The notes beneath the pieces are model-generated. The model did no database searches, was not told where the DNA came from, and saw nothing but the letters and a program-made list of their open reading frames with translations. This document shows positions 13,836-25,965 of a stretch of 64,000 nt of DNA, in pieces. Made by a program: the position numbers and the translations under genes. Numbering within the stretch: position 1 is the first letter of the stretch; each line of letters begins with the position of its first letter. Source of the stretch: Stichopus chloronotus (Eukaryota; Echinodermata; Holothuroidea; Aspidochirotida; Stichopodidae); the NCBI GenBank assembly GCA_021234535.1, contig CM037850.1:21192446-21256445 (forward strand), in the 5' to 3' direction.

Positions 13836-14307
13836 GTGCTTCCAATAACCTGTGCGTCCACCACATATCATGGCTGATAATCTAGAGTCATTGACTCCCG
13901 ACAAGTTTGCATACTACCGCCAAACGCTTTTTGAAAATGATTTTACGTTACTAGCAACCTAAGTTGCAAATTTGACAATTTGAAATTAAATTCTTCTACA
14001 ATTATACCTCAATTATTGTTTCAATTATATTTATATTTGTTAGTGGTCCGTTATTAGGAGAGGGTGATCACATTGATCTAACGAACCCTCTTGTTTACGT
14101 ACCCATGCGCCTTGAAATTCCATCGAAGTCATACAATCCTCTATGGAGGATCACGTCTAGTCGAAGAGATATCATATAATAGGCCTGCTATTAAAGTAGA
14201 TAGAACAATACAGGTCTGTGCAGTAATGCTAGACTCCTGGCGATAGAATATTCATTACTAATATATATATATAGGCTTAGTTGCTGCAGTGTGATGCAAT
14301 TCTTAAA

Positions 14308-16010
14308 GGCAAAAAGTAAAAACATTGAAATTTCATCTCCATAAGTTTGGTAAGGCTTTTAATTACACCATTCAGACAATCTGGTAAAAGAAAGAGGATC
14401 ATTCTGCCCTATTATTACAAATTCTTCTACCATGACGACAAAAAAGTGTAGAATACGATAATATAGTGGTTGACAGTTTTCATTCAACTTCTTTGAACAA
14501 GCCAATGGGAGGTATACTAGAATTGAATATTCAGTTAGTCAAAACAACTCAGGATCACTGACGCAGCAATGCTGTGTTCAGTTCGTAGGTTATTTGTAAA
14601 TACAGTGCTTCCTTTCACCAAAAATTACAGTTCCCGATACCTACCAGGGAGCGACGACTTGAGTAGTATGTCTTTGATACACTAGTGAGACATGTACTGT
14701 TGCATATTTATTATTTAGGTGGTTATAGTAAGAACCGTTAATTTTCAAATATGATTTCTGTTTTTTTTTACTGTTTTATGCCAATCGCGTTGCTTTTCGA
14801 AGAAGTTACTGTCATTTTCCTTCATTGAAAGACATAGTCCGTTTATGTACAACCTCGCGTGTACATTTAAAAATAAAGAAAAAGTTATGATCAAACATAA
14901 TCGTATCTTTTTGGTTTTTCAGTACACACGCAATCACTTTAATATTCGAAAGAATCTCAGAACAGTAACTAGCTAAGTTATTGATAGTTAGATAAACATA
15001 TAATGTACCTTGAAACCGAATGTCAAACTCAATATCTATTTTCAAAAAAATTGATAAATTATAATGTAAGACTTACATTAACTGTGTGTAAAATTTTACA
15101 AAAAAGTTATGGAAATGTTATTTTACTTTACGTTATTGTGAGTGCATATCAGTTACGACGAAAGCTTCGTCATCAATACTTTACCAAATACAGAGTACAA
15201 TTTGGCTTTAAAATGATTCCGTTACATATCTCCTAGATAACTGACTATCTGACTAGGCTCAGGCTCTGAACCTGCAATATAATTAAGGGTCAAGTAATGA
15301 ATAGAAGCGCAAAATGCAATTCAGCTAATACTTAATAAGGCTTAGTTAAAGTGATTGCGTGTGTAATGAAAAACCAAAAAGATAAGATTATGCTTGATCT
15401 TAACATTTTCTTTATTTTGAAATGTACAGGCGAGGTTATTCATGAACGGACTACGTTTTTTAATAAAGGAAAATGACAGTAACTACTTCAAAAACAATGG
15501 GATCATTGGAATAAAAACAGTAACAGTAAAGACACAGTAAAAAAGGAAATCATATTTGAAAATTAATGGTTATAACTGTAAGCGCCTAAAGAATAAATAT
15601 GCAACAGTATAGGTCTCACTAGTGTATCAAAAACATACTACTCAAGTCGTCGCTTCTTGGTAGGTATCGGAAATTGTAGTACTTGGTGAAAGGAAACACT
15701 GTATTTACAAATAACCTACGAACTGAACACAACTATTTCCGCGGTGTCAGTGATCCTGAGTTGAAACTGAATATTTAATACTAGTATACTTCCCGTTGGC
15801 TTGCTCAAAGAAGCACACCGTTGATTTGAATGAAAACTGTCAACCACTTTATTATCGTATTCTACACCTTTTGTCGTTATGTTAGAAGAATTTGAAATAA
15901 TATGGCAAAATTAACTGAAACCTATTTATTTTCCCAGATTGTCTGAATGGTTTAATGAAAAGCCTTACCAAACTTTTGGAGATGAAATTTCAATGTTTTT
16001 ATTTTCTGCC
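14308..16010. repeat. large inverted repeat, ~640 bp arms around a ~400 bp spacer
   Basis: Positions 14308-14943 are closely matched by the reverse complement of 15346-16010. Examples: 'acattgaaatttcatctcc' at about 14321 against 'ggagatgaaatttcaatgt' near 15980, 'cactagtgagac' at 14681 against 'gtctcactagtg' at 15612, and 'cacacgcaatcacttta' at 14926 against its complement at 15346. The arms differ by scattered substitutions and small indels, so the structure is not recent. The spacer has no recognisable gene. It could be a fold-back DNA transposon or an inverted duplication; I see no transposase and no clear target-site duplication. Confidence 0.8.
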
Positions 16011-18000
16011 TACCCACGTAATCACTTTAATCCGGAAGTTGGCTATTGTTTTACCCAGATTTGAGTTTTCATTCACCTGTTTCACTTTACGTCTGCATGG
16101 GTTATACTTCCTCACAAATGTTTAGTAGCCTTCTAGATGTCCTGAACTATATCTTGTACGTTATTATTATGTTACATTCTCATGTTATTGTCTATGTTAC
16201 GCCTCAATATGGTTCAAATAAATTTTTCTAAAATGAAAACTACAAACTAAAATCAGATGCATTTTCAAGTAAATTGTAAACTGGGTTAACAATTATTCGA
16301 TTGATCTCTTCTTTAAGTCATTCAAAGATGTGTATCGTGTTCACTGTTCATGTTGTATAAGTGAATAAACAAGGAAAACTACAGGTCTACGACAAAAACG
16401 AAAAAAGGCAAAACTGTAAAAACAAGTACATGAATATGCACAGGAGATATCAGGAGGTAGCAAATGCATAGACAATAATGTAACATTAAACAAGACTTAT
16501 ATCAGACCGTAAAATAAGAACTGCTCGACGAATAAAACAAACTAGCTGCTAACATTATATGAAAACAAATTTGGGCAATCACAAACAAAGAACGGTAACG
16601 TTGTAAGGGTGACTCTCGGGCCCCGCATTGCGATTAGACGTTTAACTGGCTAAAAGGGTTGAACATAGGCAAGTAATCGGCTGTTGCCTTACCAATGACT
16701 TCCAAACGACCTTCAAGCGTACGAATATTAAGTTGATGTCTCACTTGAGTGGACAAATTACAACTGTATCACACATAATGTTGTTTTGTAATTGAAAGCA
16801 CTAACGCTAAGAAGAAGAAGACAATGGAACGAAGAGGTGTTTGAAGAGTAACAAATTGACAGAAATTCACTCCAGATTGAATAAGAAAAAAGAAACGCAT
16901 TCTGCCCTTGTTTAGTTTCTTTTCTGTTTAAGTTGCAGAAAGTTCCTTTTCTATAAATCAGTTGTGAACCTTCCGTTATTTTTTATTTCTGTGCATGCAC
17001 ACACTGAATACTTCACGAAATATTACACACAGTTGATAAGGAATTTCGTTTGCTCCAAAAGCAGGATTTATAACAACACGTTGGACATAAATATTGAAAT
17101 CTTCGTTTTTCGTGTGAAGGCTATATATTTTATTTACCTTTTGTAAGAGACATTCCATAAGTTCTGATAGTTATTTAATGCAATTTATTGGTGTTACGCA
17201 TTTACCCCTTCAAATAAACCTAACAAATGCATCGTCATTGCCAACAACTTTCCTCACCTCCCTAAAATGTTACATTTAACATGTACAATGTCGATGACTT
17301 TAGTCAGATTTAAAAATTACACGCGTTGGTTGAGATTGTAACAGCATAACACAAATGTAGGAAAAGGAATTCTTTGTTACACTGCGGCGCTGTTCATAAC
17401 AAACTTTTTAATATTCTATATTATTCCAGACTCTTTCGGTATAAAATGAGCATCCTCATTACCAGTTGAGAAGTGGTACATCTTCTTATACTGCATAACG
17501 TTATCATTGTGCTAAAATATTCAACATTCTTCCATGTTCGATTATACATGTTTGTCTTATTGACATGACACGTAATACCCCCTACCATGCAACTGAAGAA
17601 AGCCTCATTTACACAACTGACCTACTTTACGAGATCACAGCATATATACACGATGATAAAATAACCCAAGACCGTAAAGGTTTGCAAGGACTTGACCCTC
17701 ACTAAAACAATTGATAGGTGGGGTTGGAGGGATCCTCACGGTTTCAGGGTAAGAGATACGGCATGTATATGTCAATGTAAGTCACGCACACTGCATGAGG
17801 GCTTCCAAAATATTAATGCACCATATGCATTACAGTACAGTTTGCATTGAAGAATTTCCCACTTCAAGTTAGGCGATCCATTTCACAACAATTACAGACT
17901 GAAGCTCAAACAAGTCATTTTTCTCCGTTTGGTTTTCTGAATAAAGGTCAGGCTTTCAGATTTTCAAGGTCAAGAGACTTGAAGACCGTGCCCTATAGAA
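16011..18000. other. no gene recognised
   Basis: AT-rich sequence with only ~60-aa open frames and no recognisable motif. A copy of the arm's inner word ('cgtaatcactttaat') occurs at 16018-16032, just outside the inverted repeat, hinting that the duplication unit is more complex than two arms. Confidence 0.4.
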
Positions 18001-18002
18001 TA

Positions 18003-18118
18003 TCATGTTAGAACACCATATACAATACCATGTTAGAATACCAGAGCATGTTAGAGTACCATAGCATGTTAGAATACCATAGCATGTTAGAATACCATAC
18101 CATGTAAAATACCATGTT
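18003..18118. repeat. ~20 bp minisatellite
   Basis: Six imperfect copies of 'atgttagaataccatagc' in a row. Confidence 0.85.
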
Positions 18119-18124
18119 AATCGT

Positions 18125-20375
18125 GGATTGACACCTGCGAGATTTGACAACTGCCAGCGTCATGGGTTGGAGGGCAGTTGTGAACTAATCAATGAAAGGG
18201 ACATTTCCAAGCTGATCCCGGTACCATTTTAACGAGACAAGGGTGTCTCTACATATTTAATCCACCTTTCTAAAGGGTGGGAGGGGTGGAAGAATTGCAC
18301 AGCTTAAGAACTAACCAGTTGTACAGAGTAATCTGAGACGGACGAAATCTGAATTAGACAATATGTACCCAAATTGAGTCCAAATAAGTCCCTCAGCCCC
18401 CCTGAAATCAACTTTAATGAACAAGAAAGTTTGATTCGTAAGCAAACTTTAAGAACATGTGTCGTGTTGTTCCTCTTGGTGATGATGGCAGTGTTTGTAT
18501 CTGTAGTTGATTTCAGAGTGTTTTAATGTCATGTTTTTGAGTATCCTGTCAAGATTGTCATTTTGATTCCTTCAGATATGTTGGTGCTGTTATATGCCTG
18601 GTGATGTGCCCCTGTAGGGTTGGTTGTAACAGGTGACGTCACTAGCTGTTACACGTTTGTCTTTGGTTAAATAGCTGGTGGTGTAAAATATGTCCATTGA
18701 GAAACCGCATGGCCGAAGCTGTTGAGGCGTGTGTGAATAGTTCTTCGTCGTTGCAGATAGTTGAGATCAAGCTACTCACTGAAGCTTTGTTTTTTTTTGT
18801 TTTTCTTTATGTGATCAAGGGTGTCTGGACTGTGCATTGATGTATACGGGACGATTGTTGGCCTTCTTGTAGGTAAAGTGTTCGCAGGTAGAACCTGATA
18901 TCAAGAAAAGCGTAATGTGTGAAGTAAATTGTGATCTGGTGCCAGAACCCATTCAATTGTATGTCATGTTATTATATTTTTGTGTGTGTGTTGTTGGTTC
19001 AGTTTCCACCGATGTTGATAAAACCTAAAAGGCCGTCGTCCATGAATAGGCTAATTCTCACAAGCGTGCATACCTCGATCGGTGTGAAGCGATAAAAAAA
19101 ATAAAACAATAGATTACACTTACTTGAGAAATATGATTATGTATGACAATCATTAAGCAAACCAAGTGCATGACAGAAATAGTGACAAGATGAAATCACT
19201 AAAAGACTGAAGGTACCCTGCGAGCAGTATTTCTGCAGCCAACATTGAAAGAGGGAACGTGTTGTCCCAAGGAATTTTGTCCAAGATTGTAGTTCTGAAC
19301 AAGTAAAATTAAATAAACAAGATAAAAAAGAAGGAGCAAGATTAGTTGGCATGAACAAAATATTTGCATAAATTCATGATTGTGAGTGAAGAGCGAAAAA
19401 AAAAGGTGCAGGATACCTTAAAAACCTTTTTTATCTGACCACTGAAGAACTAGAGAACATATTTTGTGAATGATTGGATGACATATACCTTGAAGTAACG
19501 TGCTGTATATTCTGCGGATAAGGTGAATACTATATTGACTTGAAATACCGAGGAAGTTGTGTCTCGAACTTAATATTGTTGGATACTGATGTATGAAGTT
19601 AAAAGTTTGTTAATATAACCGTGTACATTGATAGATCGTTATTAGAGTAAAACAGCTTTATTGAAAGAATTAAATGATTTTAAGTCCTGGGTGCATTAAA
19701 GTATGATAATATCAGTTCATTTTGAAATTGGTTTTCATTTATTTAAATTAACCTGATTGGACAGCTGCAGGTACATGACGTAGAAAGAATAGAATATTCC
19801 TGGATTCTACGTATACTATTTTAAATTTGGACCTGTATGTTAACTGCAGTATAATCTACTCTCGGGGGTTTAATGCTATCGCTGGATGCACTCTGGCTGC
19901 GACCTGGTGCATCGCTTCCAGTAACCTCAGATGGTGCACTATCCTGCAGTTAATACACGGTCTAGCGTTGAGAAACCTTTTATTAACCCGCGGTCACCTG
20001 ACTGAAATGTGCCAACAGGAGTTAAGGATTCTTTCCAAGTATGTATGAACTTATATTAACATGTTTTTATCACCGCCGCCATAAATTATCCAAATTATTT
20101 TAATTAAACTGTTAAAGCCATACTGCCGAACGGTATAAAAGTCACTGTCCATATTGACAATTATGTGCAACAACAACAAGCGAAAATAACAAAGGAACAA
20201 CTGCATAGAGACGTTAACTACAATTGTATGCGTTCGGTACCGTCAACATGTAATTTAATATTTCGAATCAAATCTTAGAAACATTATTAAACTTTTTTAT
20301 TAATTTGTATTATTTAATTAAGGCATGGTATTCGTTTAACTGGAGTCTATTAGTATACACACAGGCCACTTCTTG
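18125..20375. other. intergenic sequence, no gene recognised
   Basis: No exon with recognisable similarity on either strand; the longest frames are 73 aa without motifs. It separates the sulfotransferase region from the secreted-protein cluster and probably contains the upstream region of the first paralogue. Confidence 0.4.
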
Positions 20376-20378
20376 TGC

Positions 20379-20387
20379 TATTTAAAC
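20379..20387 (+). promoter_or_regulatory. possible TATA box of the first secreted paralogue
   Basis: 'tatttaaac' lies 50 bp upstream of the ATG at 20437, a spacing that allows a start site near 20410 and a short 5' UTR. This is inferred from position only. Confidence 0.35.
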
Positions 20388-20436
20388 AACTGAACGAAAA
20401 TAGCTTCAATATTTCATCTGAGAGTTTGCATTGAAG

Positions 20437-22022
20437 ATGGCGTTTCAAGTTTCTAAGACTCTGGTTACTTTTTTTCTTCTACTTTGTTGCTCTGACAATG
20501 TGATAGGGAAGAGACTTAAGAATGTCACGCTCACCCGATGGGGTGGTACGATTGCCTCATTTGCCATCCCTCGGGAAAGAGTTGCTGAGAAACTCAGGCT
20601 TATTAACGAAAAGTCATGCTTTGAGGGTAAGCAAATTTTTCTTTGATTTCTGTAGCATAACGATAGATTTTATCTTTTAGTAATCACGGTCCTTAAATAA
20701 ATATTGTGATATTTATTTTTAAAAGTAAATATTGTTGGATTGAGATATCTCCACTACAACCCCATTGATCACATATTAGTCAACAATATTTATTGTTTCT
20801 TCAACTTATTTTTTTTTTATTTTTCTCTAGCCCAATTGGAACAATGAAAAAGTGGAAAGTTTTCGTGTAGATCACATGAGCACAGTTCCATAAATACATT
20901 GAAAATTGTGTATCAATCTGCAAACTCAGCATTGAAAAAGAACTTTTCAATGGATCATATATTCCTTGATTCTTCTCTAATAAATCTTCATGAAAAATTA
21001 TATAATCGTTAATATAAATGAACATAAAGCAGGTTGAGATAAAAGGATGACGTGATAAGTACTGAATATTCAAGTCAGACCAAGATATTAAGATCAAGTA
21101 ATCATTTACCTGTACCCCCATAGAAGTAAAGGAAAGAAAGGTGAAAGGGAGAATGCTTTAAAAATGAAAACAAAAACAAGTAGGACTTTTCTTCGTTTCT
21201 AGAAATACAATTTATTCAAATAAATTTATAAAATTTCCGGCAGGTGTAATGAAAACTTTTGAATAAACACATCACTTTTTTGTAGGTTTGCTGAGACTTC
21301 CCAACAGAACAGTCCTGCCACATCTTTTGAAGGATGGTGAGCACTTGGTCACTGTTTCTATCGGCACTCTAGAGGCGACATCTTTCATCAATACCCTCTC
21401 TGAAAGTGTTTCCAGCAGATACAGTTTGGCAGCTCCAACCGTTCAGTTTTATATCCCTATGTTAGAGGGTCCAGATGGCACACTGCGTTACAAGGTTGCG
21501 CTGGACAGTTACGTCTCAACTGAAAAACCGTTTATCCAACCAAATGCAGCACTGACTACCAAGCAAGTTGAAAATATTTTTTGGAGTGAAAATGGTCTTA
21601 CTATGAAAAATGGCACAGAATATTTTAATGTTTCATGGTCGGTGAAAAAAACTTGTAAAACAGTAAATTCCAGTAAAATAAGTCTTGACGAATACATCGA
21701 GGAGTTTATTGTACCGCACAATCTTGAACTTAATTTCTCTGCATGTGATGGATGTGACGTAGAAGAAGTCGATATGTGCCAGACGCAGAAGGAAATCTCA
21801 TGTACTCTTTCGCGGAACAGATTTAACGCCTGCGAAGTCTGGGCCAACAAGAAAAAGATACAAATGTGTCAGTTGGAAAGCTACTCTGTCGACGCAATAT
21901 CATCTGAATTTCAAGCAGCTAGTCTGTTGTCAGATGAAAACCGTATTCCGGTTATTTCTGAAATTGAAAGTGAAATTTATTTCAGAGGGGACATTCAGGT
22001 ACCATGTTTTGAGAACATTTGA
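20437..22022 (+). CDS. secreted cysteine-containing protein, tandem family copy A (unknown function)
   Basis: Two exons, 20437-20626 and 21286-22022, joined at a GT-AG intron in phase 1, give 308 aa. Residues 1 to about 24 form a clear signal peptide (hydrophobic FFLLL core), so the product should enter the secretory route; no later membrane segment is seen. The mature part opens with a conserved block (LTRWGG, then FAIPRERVAEKL) and continues with VQFYIPML, DSYVSTEKPF, TLSRNRFNACE and AASLLSDE. Eight cysteines are shared with copy C, enough for four disulfides. Several N-glycosylation sequons are present (NVT, NRT, NGT, NVS). I do not recognise the family. The first half faintly recalls the acetoacetate-decarboxylase-like fold, but that is a guess. 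A possible poly(A) signal, ATTAAA, lies at 22088-22093. Intact, probably functional. Confidence 0.88.
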
Positions 22023-22093
22023 ATCGTAAAGAATTTAATACTCATAACACAAATACAAAATTTCAAGTTGACAATTGTATGTATTCAATTAAA

Positions 22094-23800
22094 TGGACTT
22101 TATACATCGTATAAAGATGAATTGTCAACTCAGGTACTACTGGTATAATTTGAGCTTATTGTCTTCTACACAAAAACACAAAAATGCAAAAAAAAAAAAA
22201 AAATGGAACAACAAATTCCTAGTGAATACACCACCAAAATTTCAGATTAAGCGAAAAAGGAGAACTGAGGTCAAATTTCTTTTCGTGATCGTGTATTTGA
22301 ATGAATTGTTCATATACACCCAAGGCCGTTGCGACCAGGAGATGTCCCCGTCCAAACCAAAAAAACTCAGAGCGACGATAGTCGGAAAATGCCAAATATC
22401 AGTTAGAATGTTTCATACCTCAGTCTAGAACATTTTATGACGTGACAAAATGTTAAATATTGCACCAGACCGTAAGGTAATTTAATAATTTAAAAAATTC
22501 TCAATAAATCTGAAATTTGTTCTCCATGAGAGTTAAAAATTGTTGGAATAAATAGTCTGGAGCCATAATTCCTCGGGGAAAAAATAGCTGCAACAGATGC
22601 AAAATATTGCGCCACATTTTAGTTACGGTCGCCTGCTAGTTGAAAATTTCTCAAAAAGTGTTTCCCATCATTTGGTGCGTTTGTAAGGTCCAAAATTTTC
22701 CGGCAAAAGGTTTTTGTCCTCATATCAGTCTTCATACATCATATCGAAGACGTACAAACAAAATCTGCCCCCCCCCCCCCCGCAATCATTAGACCCTCGC
22801 AGTGCTACAATTATTTTTGTTTACATTCTTTTCACGGGTATCTTCCGCCTAACCGTTTTGATGAAATTTTGCTGAGCCACTCTCCGTGAGACGTTTTGCA
22901 GGAAATTTCCATGTCTGTATTACCCTTTTTTTTGTAGATGCATGAACTCATTGTAGCCCTCCGCTTAGATAGTAAACCAGTAATCAGAAATTAAAATTCG
23001 GGTAAAAACCAACCTCCTCCCCCAGAAAATCAAATCCAGGAGTCCCGACGCCTATGTGCGGAGCCTCAAATATTTGCAAAGTACTCAAAGAAATGAGAGA
23101 GACATGCGTAATTCTTTATGATTCTTGTGTCGCCTCCCCCCTCCCCCCATCTGATATTTATTACCGTATCATTTTTCATGAATTAATTTTTTTTCACATG
23201 AATTGAGGAATTGTCCCCGTTTAAAACCCCGGGCCTGGATATGCGCCCCCGAATTATCCTTTCCTAGACTTCGACCATATGTGCCTTCAATCGCTAAACC
23301 CTCGGGGCCCCTACCTGTCAATTGTCAAGTTTGTATCAAAATATGCAATGTCTGATCAGTGTTGCCCTTTCTGTATCATTCGAAGATGCAGAAATCCTTC
23401 AGTCCTTCATCCTTCTTCACAAGTCTGCAAATACCTCCTGGCTTCAAGGGTTTTCGTCTGGTCAAATTAAAATGACGTTACCTCGGATCTCAGGAGAAAA
23501 CCTTTCGTGCTGGGGTAGCTTTAATCATTCAAACCTGTCACTTAGTCAAGCGTGCCCCTCCACATTTCAGTTTGGATTGACGCCCCAATTAGCGCGTCTA
23601 CGGCTAATCGAAGATTCGAATCAACGAGTTCGCACATTTCGTAACACATTGTATCAACTGTGTGGTTAATCTGTTTAGTTTTCACTTGAAAAACCCGACA
23701 ATTTTCCTTAGTCCCAAGGTGTGTTTTTATATTTACATCCGCATGTATTATTGGGGCATGAACAGCTAGTATAAATGAAGGCCTCTCCTTCCCAATTGAC
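22094..23800. other. no gene recognised; homopolymer-rich intergenic sequence
   Basis: Contains an A run at 22188-22203 and a C run near 22767-22782. The rest is non-coding by eye on both strands, with a texture like decayed dispersed repeat. The 115-aa frame near 23322-23669 has no recognisable motif. Confidence 0.4.
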
Positions 23801-23802
23801 TT

Positions 23803-24090
23803 TCGTTGTGATCAGTGCAATGTGTACTCTCACTTTGCATAGCGGTATACTTGCTTTGCTTCTTTGTGTATCTGTGTGGGTTTTCTGTGGCAAGTCTTCA
23901 TACTATTTACAAGTTATATATCATATGTAAAGGAAGAGCTAGTTACCTCTTTCATTCCAATTTAGTTACATGCATAGTGCTTTTCCTTTCGAACAGAGAT
24001 TTATGTGGAGGTTCCAAGAGATAACATTTAAAGTAATTGGTTTATAATGTTGTCATAATGTCTCATGCAAAATAAGGAAAATCTGTGACG
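23803..24090. repeat. repeat shared with 33365-33640 (copy 1)
   Basis: Long stretches match 33365-33640 in the same order and orientation: 'gtgatcagtgcaat', 'ttgcatagcggt', 'aagagctagtt', 'gaacagagattt' and 'aagtaattgg'. Each copy lies downstream of an intact member of the secreted-protein family (about 1.8 kb after copy A, 0.4 kb after copy C). It is either a 3' flank that was duplicated with the genes or a dispersed element inserted twice. Confidence 0.7.
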
Positions 24091-24182
24091 CATTTAGAAC
24101 CTTTTATAGTAAATTTTGTGAAATATGTAATAGAAATTGCCCTTTAAGAAACTTCAAATCTAAGACGAATTTATAGAAATCA

Positions 24183-25421
24183 CCCCGGATTACCACAGGC
24201 ATTCTTCAGTCTATTAGAAAGAAGAATATCCTGTATTGTAAGGACAAAAGAAGCCCTCCTGAAAATAATTTTCTCAGGTACAGAAATTGCAAAAAGAGAT
24301 TAACCACCGTGGTGTGTAACGCTAAGCAGTCCCACTATACTATTTTTTTTTCACTGAGAATAAAGGAGATAACACGAAGATATGAACTGGTACAAATAGG
24401 TTGTGAAAAAGAGGGTAGCCTAGCTCTCATTGTTCAAGTCCAAGGCTCACTTCTACAAGAGACTCAAGTATAATGGGCTATACTGTCAAGTTTAAAGACC
24501 TTTTTTTTTTCAACTGTTGAATGAGATAACCAACGAGATAGGTGACCGCAATATCAGTTTCGAGTCATATTTGAATGAACTTAATGTGTCAAATACCTGG
24601 GTTTTACATCCTGCAAGACAGGAGGAAGCTATATCTACTATTTTGAAATTACTAAATGCAAAATCACCAAGGTATGATGATATAAACAATAAAGTATTGA
24701 AACATGTTTATGAATATATTGTGGATGAAAAAATAAAAAAAAAGAAAAATGGAAAAAACAGAAAAAAATGAGGGGATTTTCCCCAATGAGTTAAAGATTG
24801 CTAAAGTAATAAGTGTATAAGTCTGGTGATTCGGATATTGTATCAAATTATCGCCCTGTGTCAGTGTTGCCAGCTATTTTCTAGGATTTTTTAAAGACTT
24901 GTTTATAATAGACAGTTAGACTTTACAAACAGGCATAATCTCTCATATACCGGACAGTATGGTTTTAGGGAAAATCACTCTACATATATGGCGGCCTTAA
25001 AATTTGTTGACGACATTGCATGTAATATGGATAATAAGGCCTCTACTATAGCCTTGTTTATTGATCTATCAAAGGCATTTGATACCATTAATCCTAGTAT
25101 TTTACTCAATAGATTGTATAGGTATGAAAACGGGGTGTGGCACTTAACTGGTTTAGAAGTTATCTAAATAGAAAACAATTTCTCTGGTATAAAGTTAAAG
25201 ATTTTAACACTAAGGAAATTCATTTTTGCACTTATAAATGCGTACATAACTGCATTATGTTTTGTAATATTGAAACTAAATTTCTGGATTGGGCCAGACT
25301 AGAAAAGGTTTCAGCTTCATATGGTTCGAATCCGTTATTTTTCGTTGATGCGTACGTTAATGTCGTTAAGTACACTTCATCTTGTATTGAAATAATAAAC
25401 TAAATAAACTAAAAAAAAAAA
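24183..25421 (+). mobile_element. decayed non-LTR retrotransposon (jockey/CR1-like reverse transcriptase)
   Basis: Translation in shifting frames gives pieces typical of these elements in the correct order. At 24183-24345 there is a pre-RT linker (FLRYRNCKKRLTTVV). At 24517-24720 there is an RT N-terminal region (LLNAKSPRYDDINNKVLK). At 24945-25110 come YTGQYGFRENHST and the RT active-site strand LFIDLSKAFDTINPSIL, followed at 25137 by ALNWFRSYLNRKQF. Stops and frameshifts separate the blocks and later RT motifs are missing. The relic ends in an A-rich tail (25396-25421, 'aaataaactaaaaaaaaaa'). It sits directly against the pseudogene fragment that begins at 25426. Non-functional. Confidence 0.85.
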
Positions 25422-25425
25422 CTAT

Positions 25426-25667
25426 AGTTGACGAATACAGGAGTTTATTGTACAGTACAACTTCGACTTATCTTCTTTTTTTATTTGATGTGCCTGATGT
25501 GAAGTAAAAAAGAATTCGATATGTGTCGAACGAAGAAAGAATTATCGTGTATGCATTTCAAGCAATTAGTATGTTCTAAGTGAAAACCGCATTCCGGTTA
25601 TTTCTGAAATTGAAAGTGACATTTATTTCAGAGGTGACATTCACGTATCATGTTTTGAGAACATTTA
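25426..25667 (+). pseudogene. fragment of the secreted family's terminal exon (like copy A)
   Basis: Matches the 3' part of copy A in order: 'gttgacgaatacaggagttt' corresponds to the LDEYIEEF region, 'gatatgtgtcgaacg' to the DMCQT region and 'atttcaagcaattagtatgt' to FQAASL. It then runs nearly unbroken through 'attccggttatttctgaaat' to the equivalent of the stop codon. About 100 nt (the TLSRNRFNACE segment) is deleted and there are frameshifts. It is closer to copy A than to B or C. It starts just after the LINE's A-rich tail. Confidence 0.85.
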
Positions 25668-25845
25668 AAAAACTTAATAATCATTATACAAAGTTTAATG
25701 TTCATCATTTTATTCATCAACCGGTAAATGATTTTGATACCTCATCCTTCATAACGCTGTTGAGATATATAATGATAAATGATAAATACAGAAATGTTCA
25801 TTGGGTAATAAAGTTGCTCAGTCGCTCAGTAACATCCGAATTAAA

Positions 25846-25960
25846 GCATCAGTCTGTCCCCAGATGCAAACGGTACTTTAATTATGTTAATATCTGAAAC
25901 TGAAAGTACCATTTACTTTACAGGGGGCATCTAGGTCCTATGTCTTGAAGGCGTTTAAAC
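25846..25960 (+). pseudogene. second, older fragment of the secreted family's 3' end
   Basis: The run 'cagtctgtccccagatgcaa', then 'ctgaaactgaaagtaccatt' and 'ttacttt..gggggcat', matches the last ~100 nt of copy A and of the fragment just upstream, with more substitutions. The reading frame is destroyed. Two relics of the same gene end side by side imply at least one further ancient duplication. Confidence 0.7.
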
Positions 25961-25965
25961 TGAAC

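Noticed and set aside
21509..21850. 113-codon minus-strand open frame
   Set aside because: Antisense shadow of exon 2 of secreted copy A.
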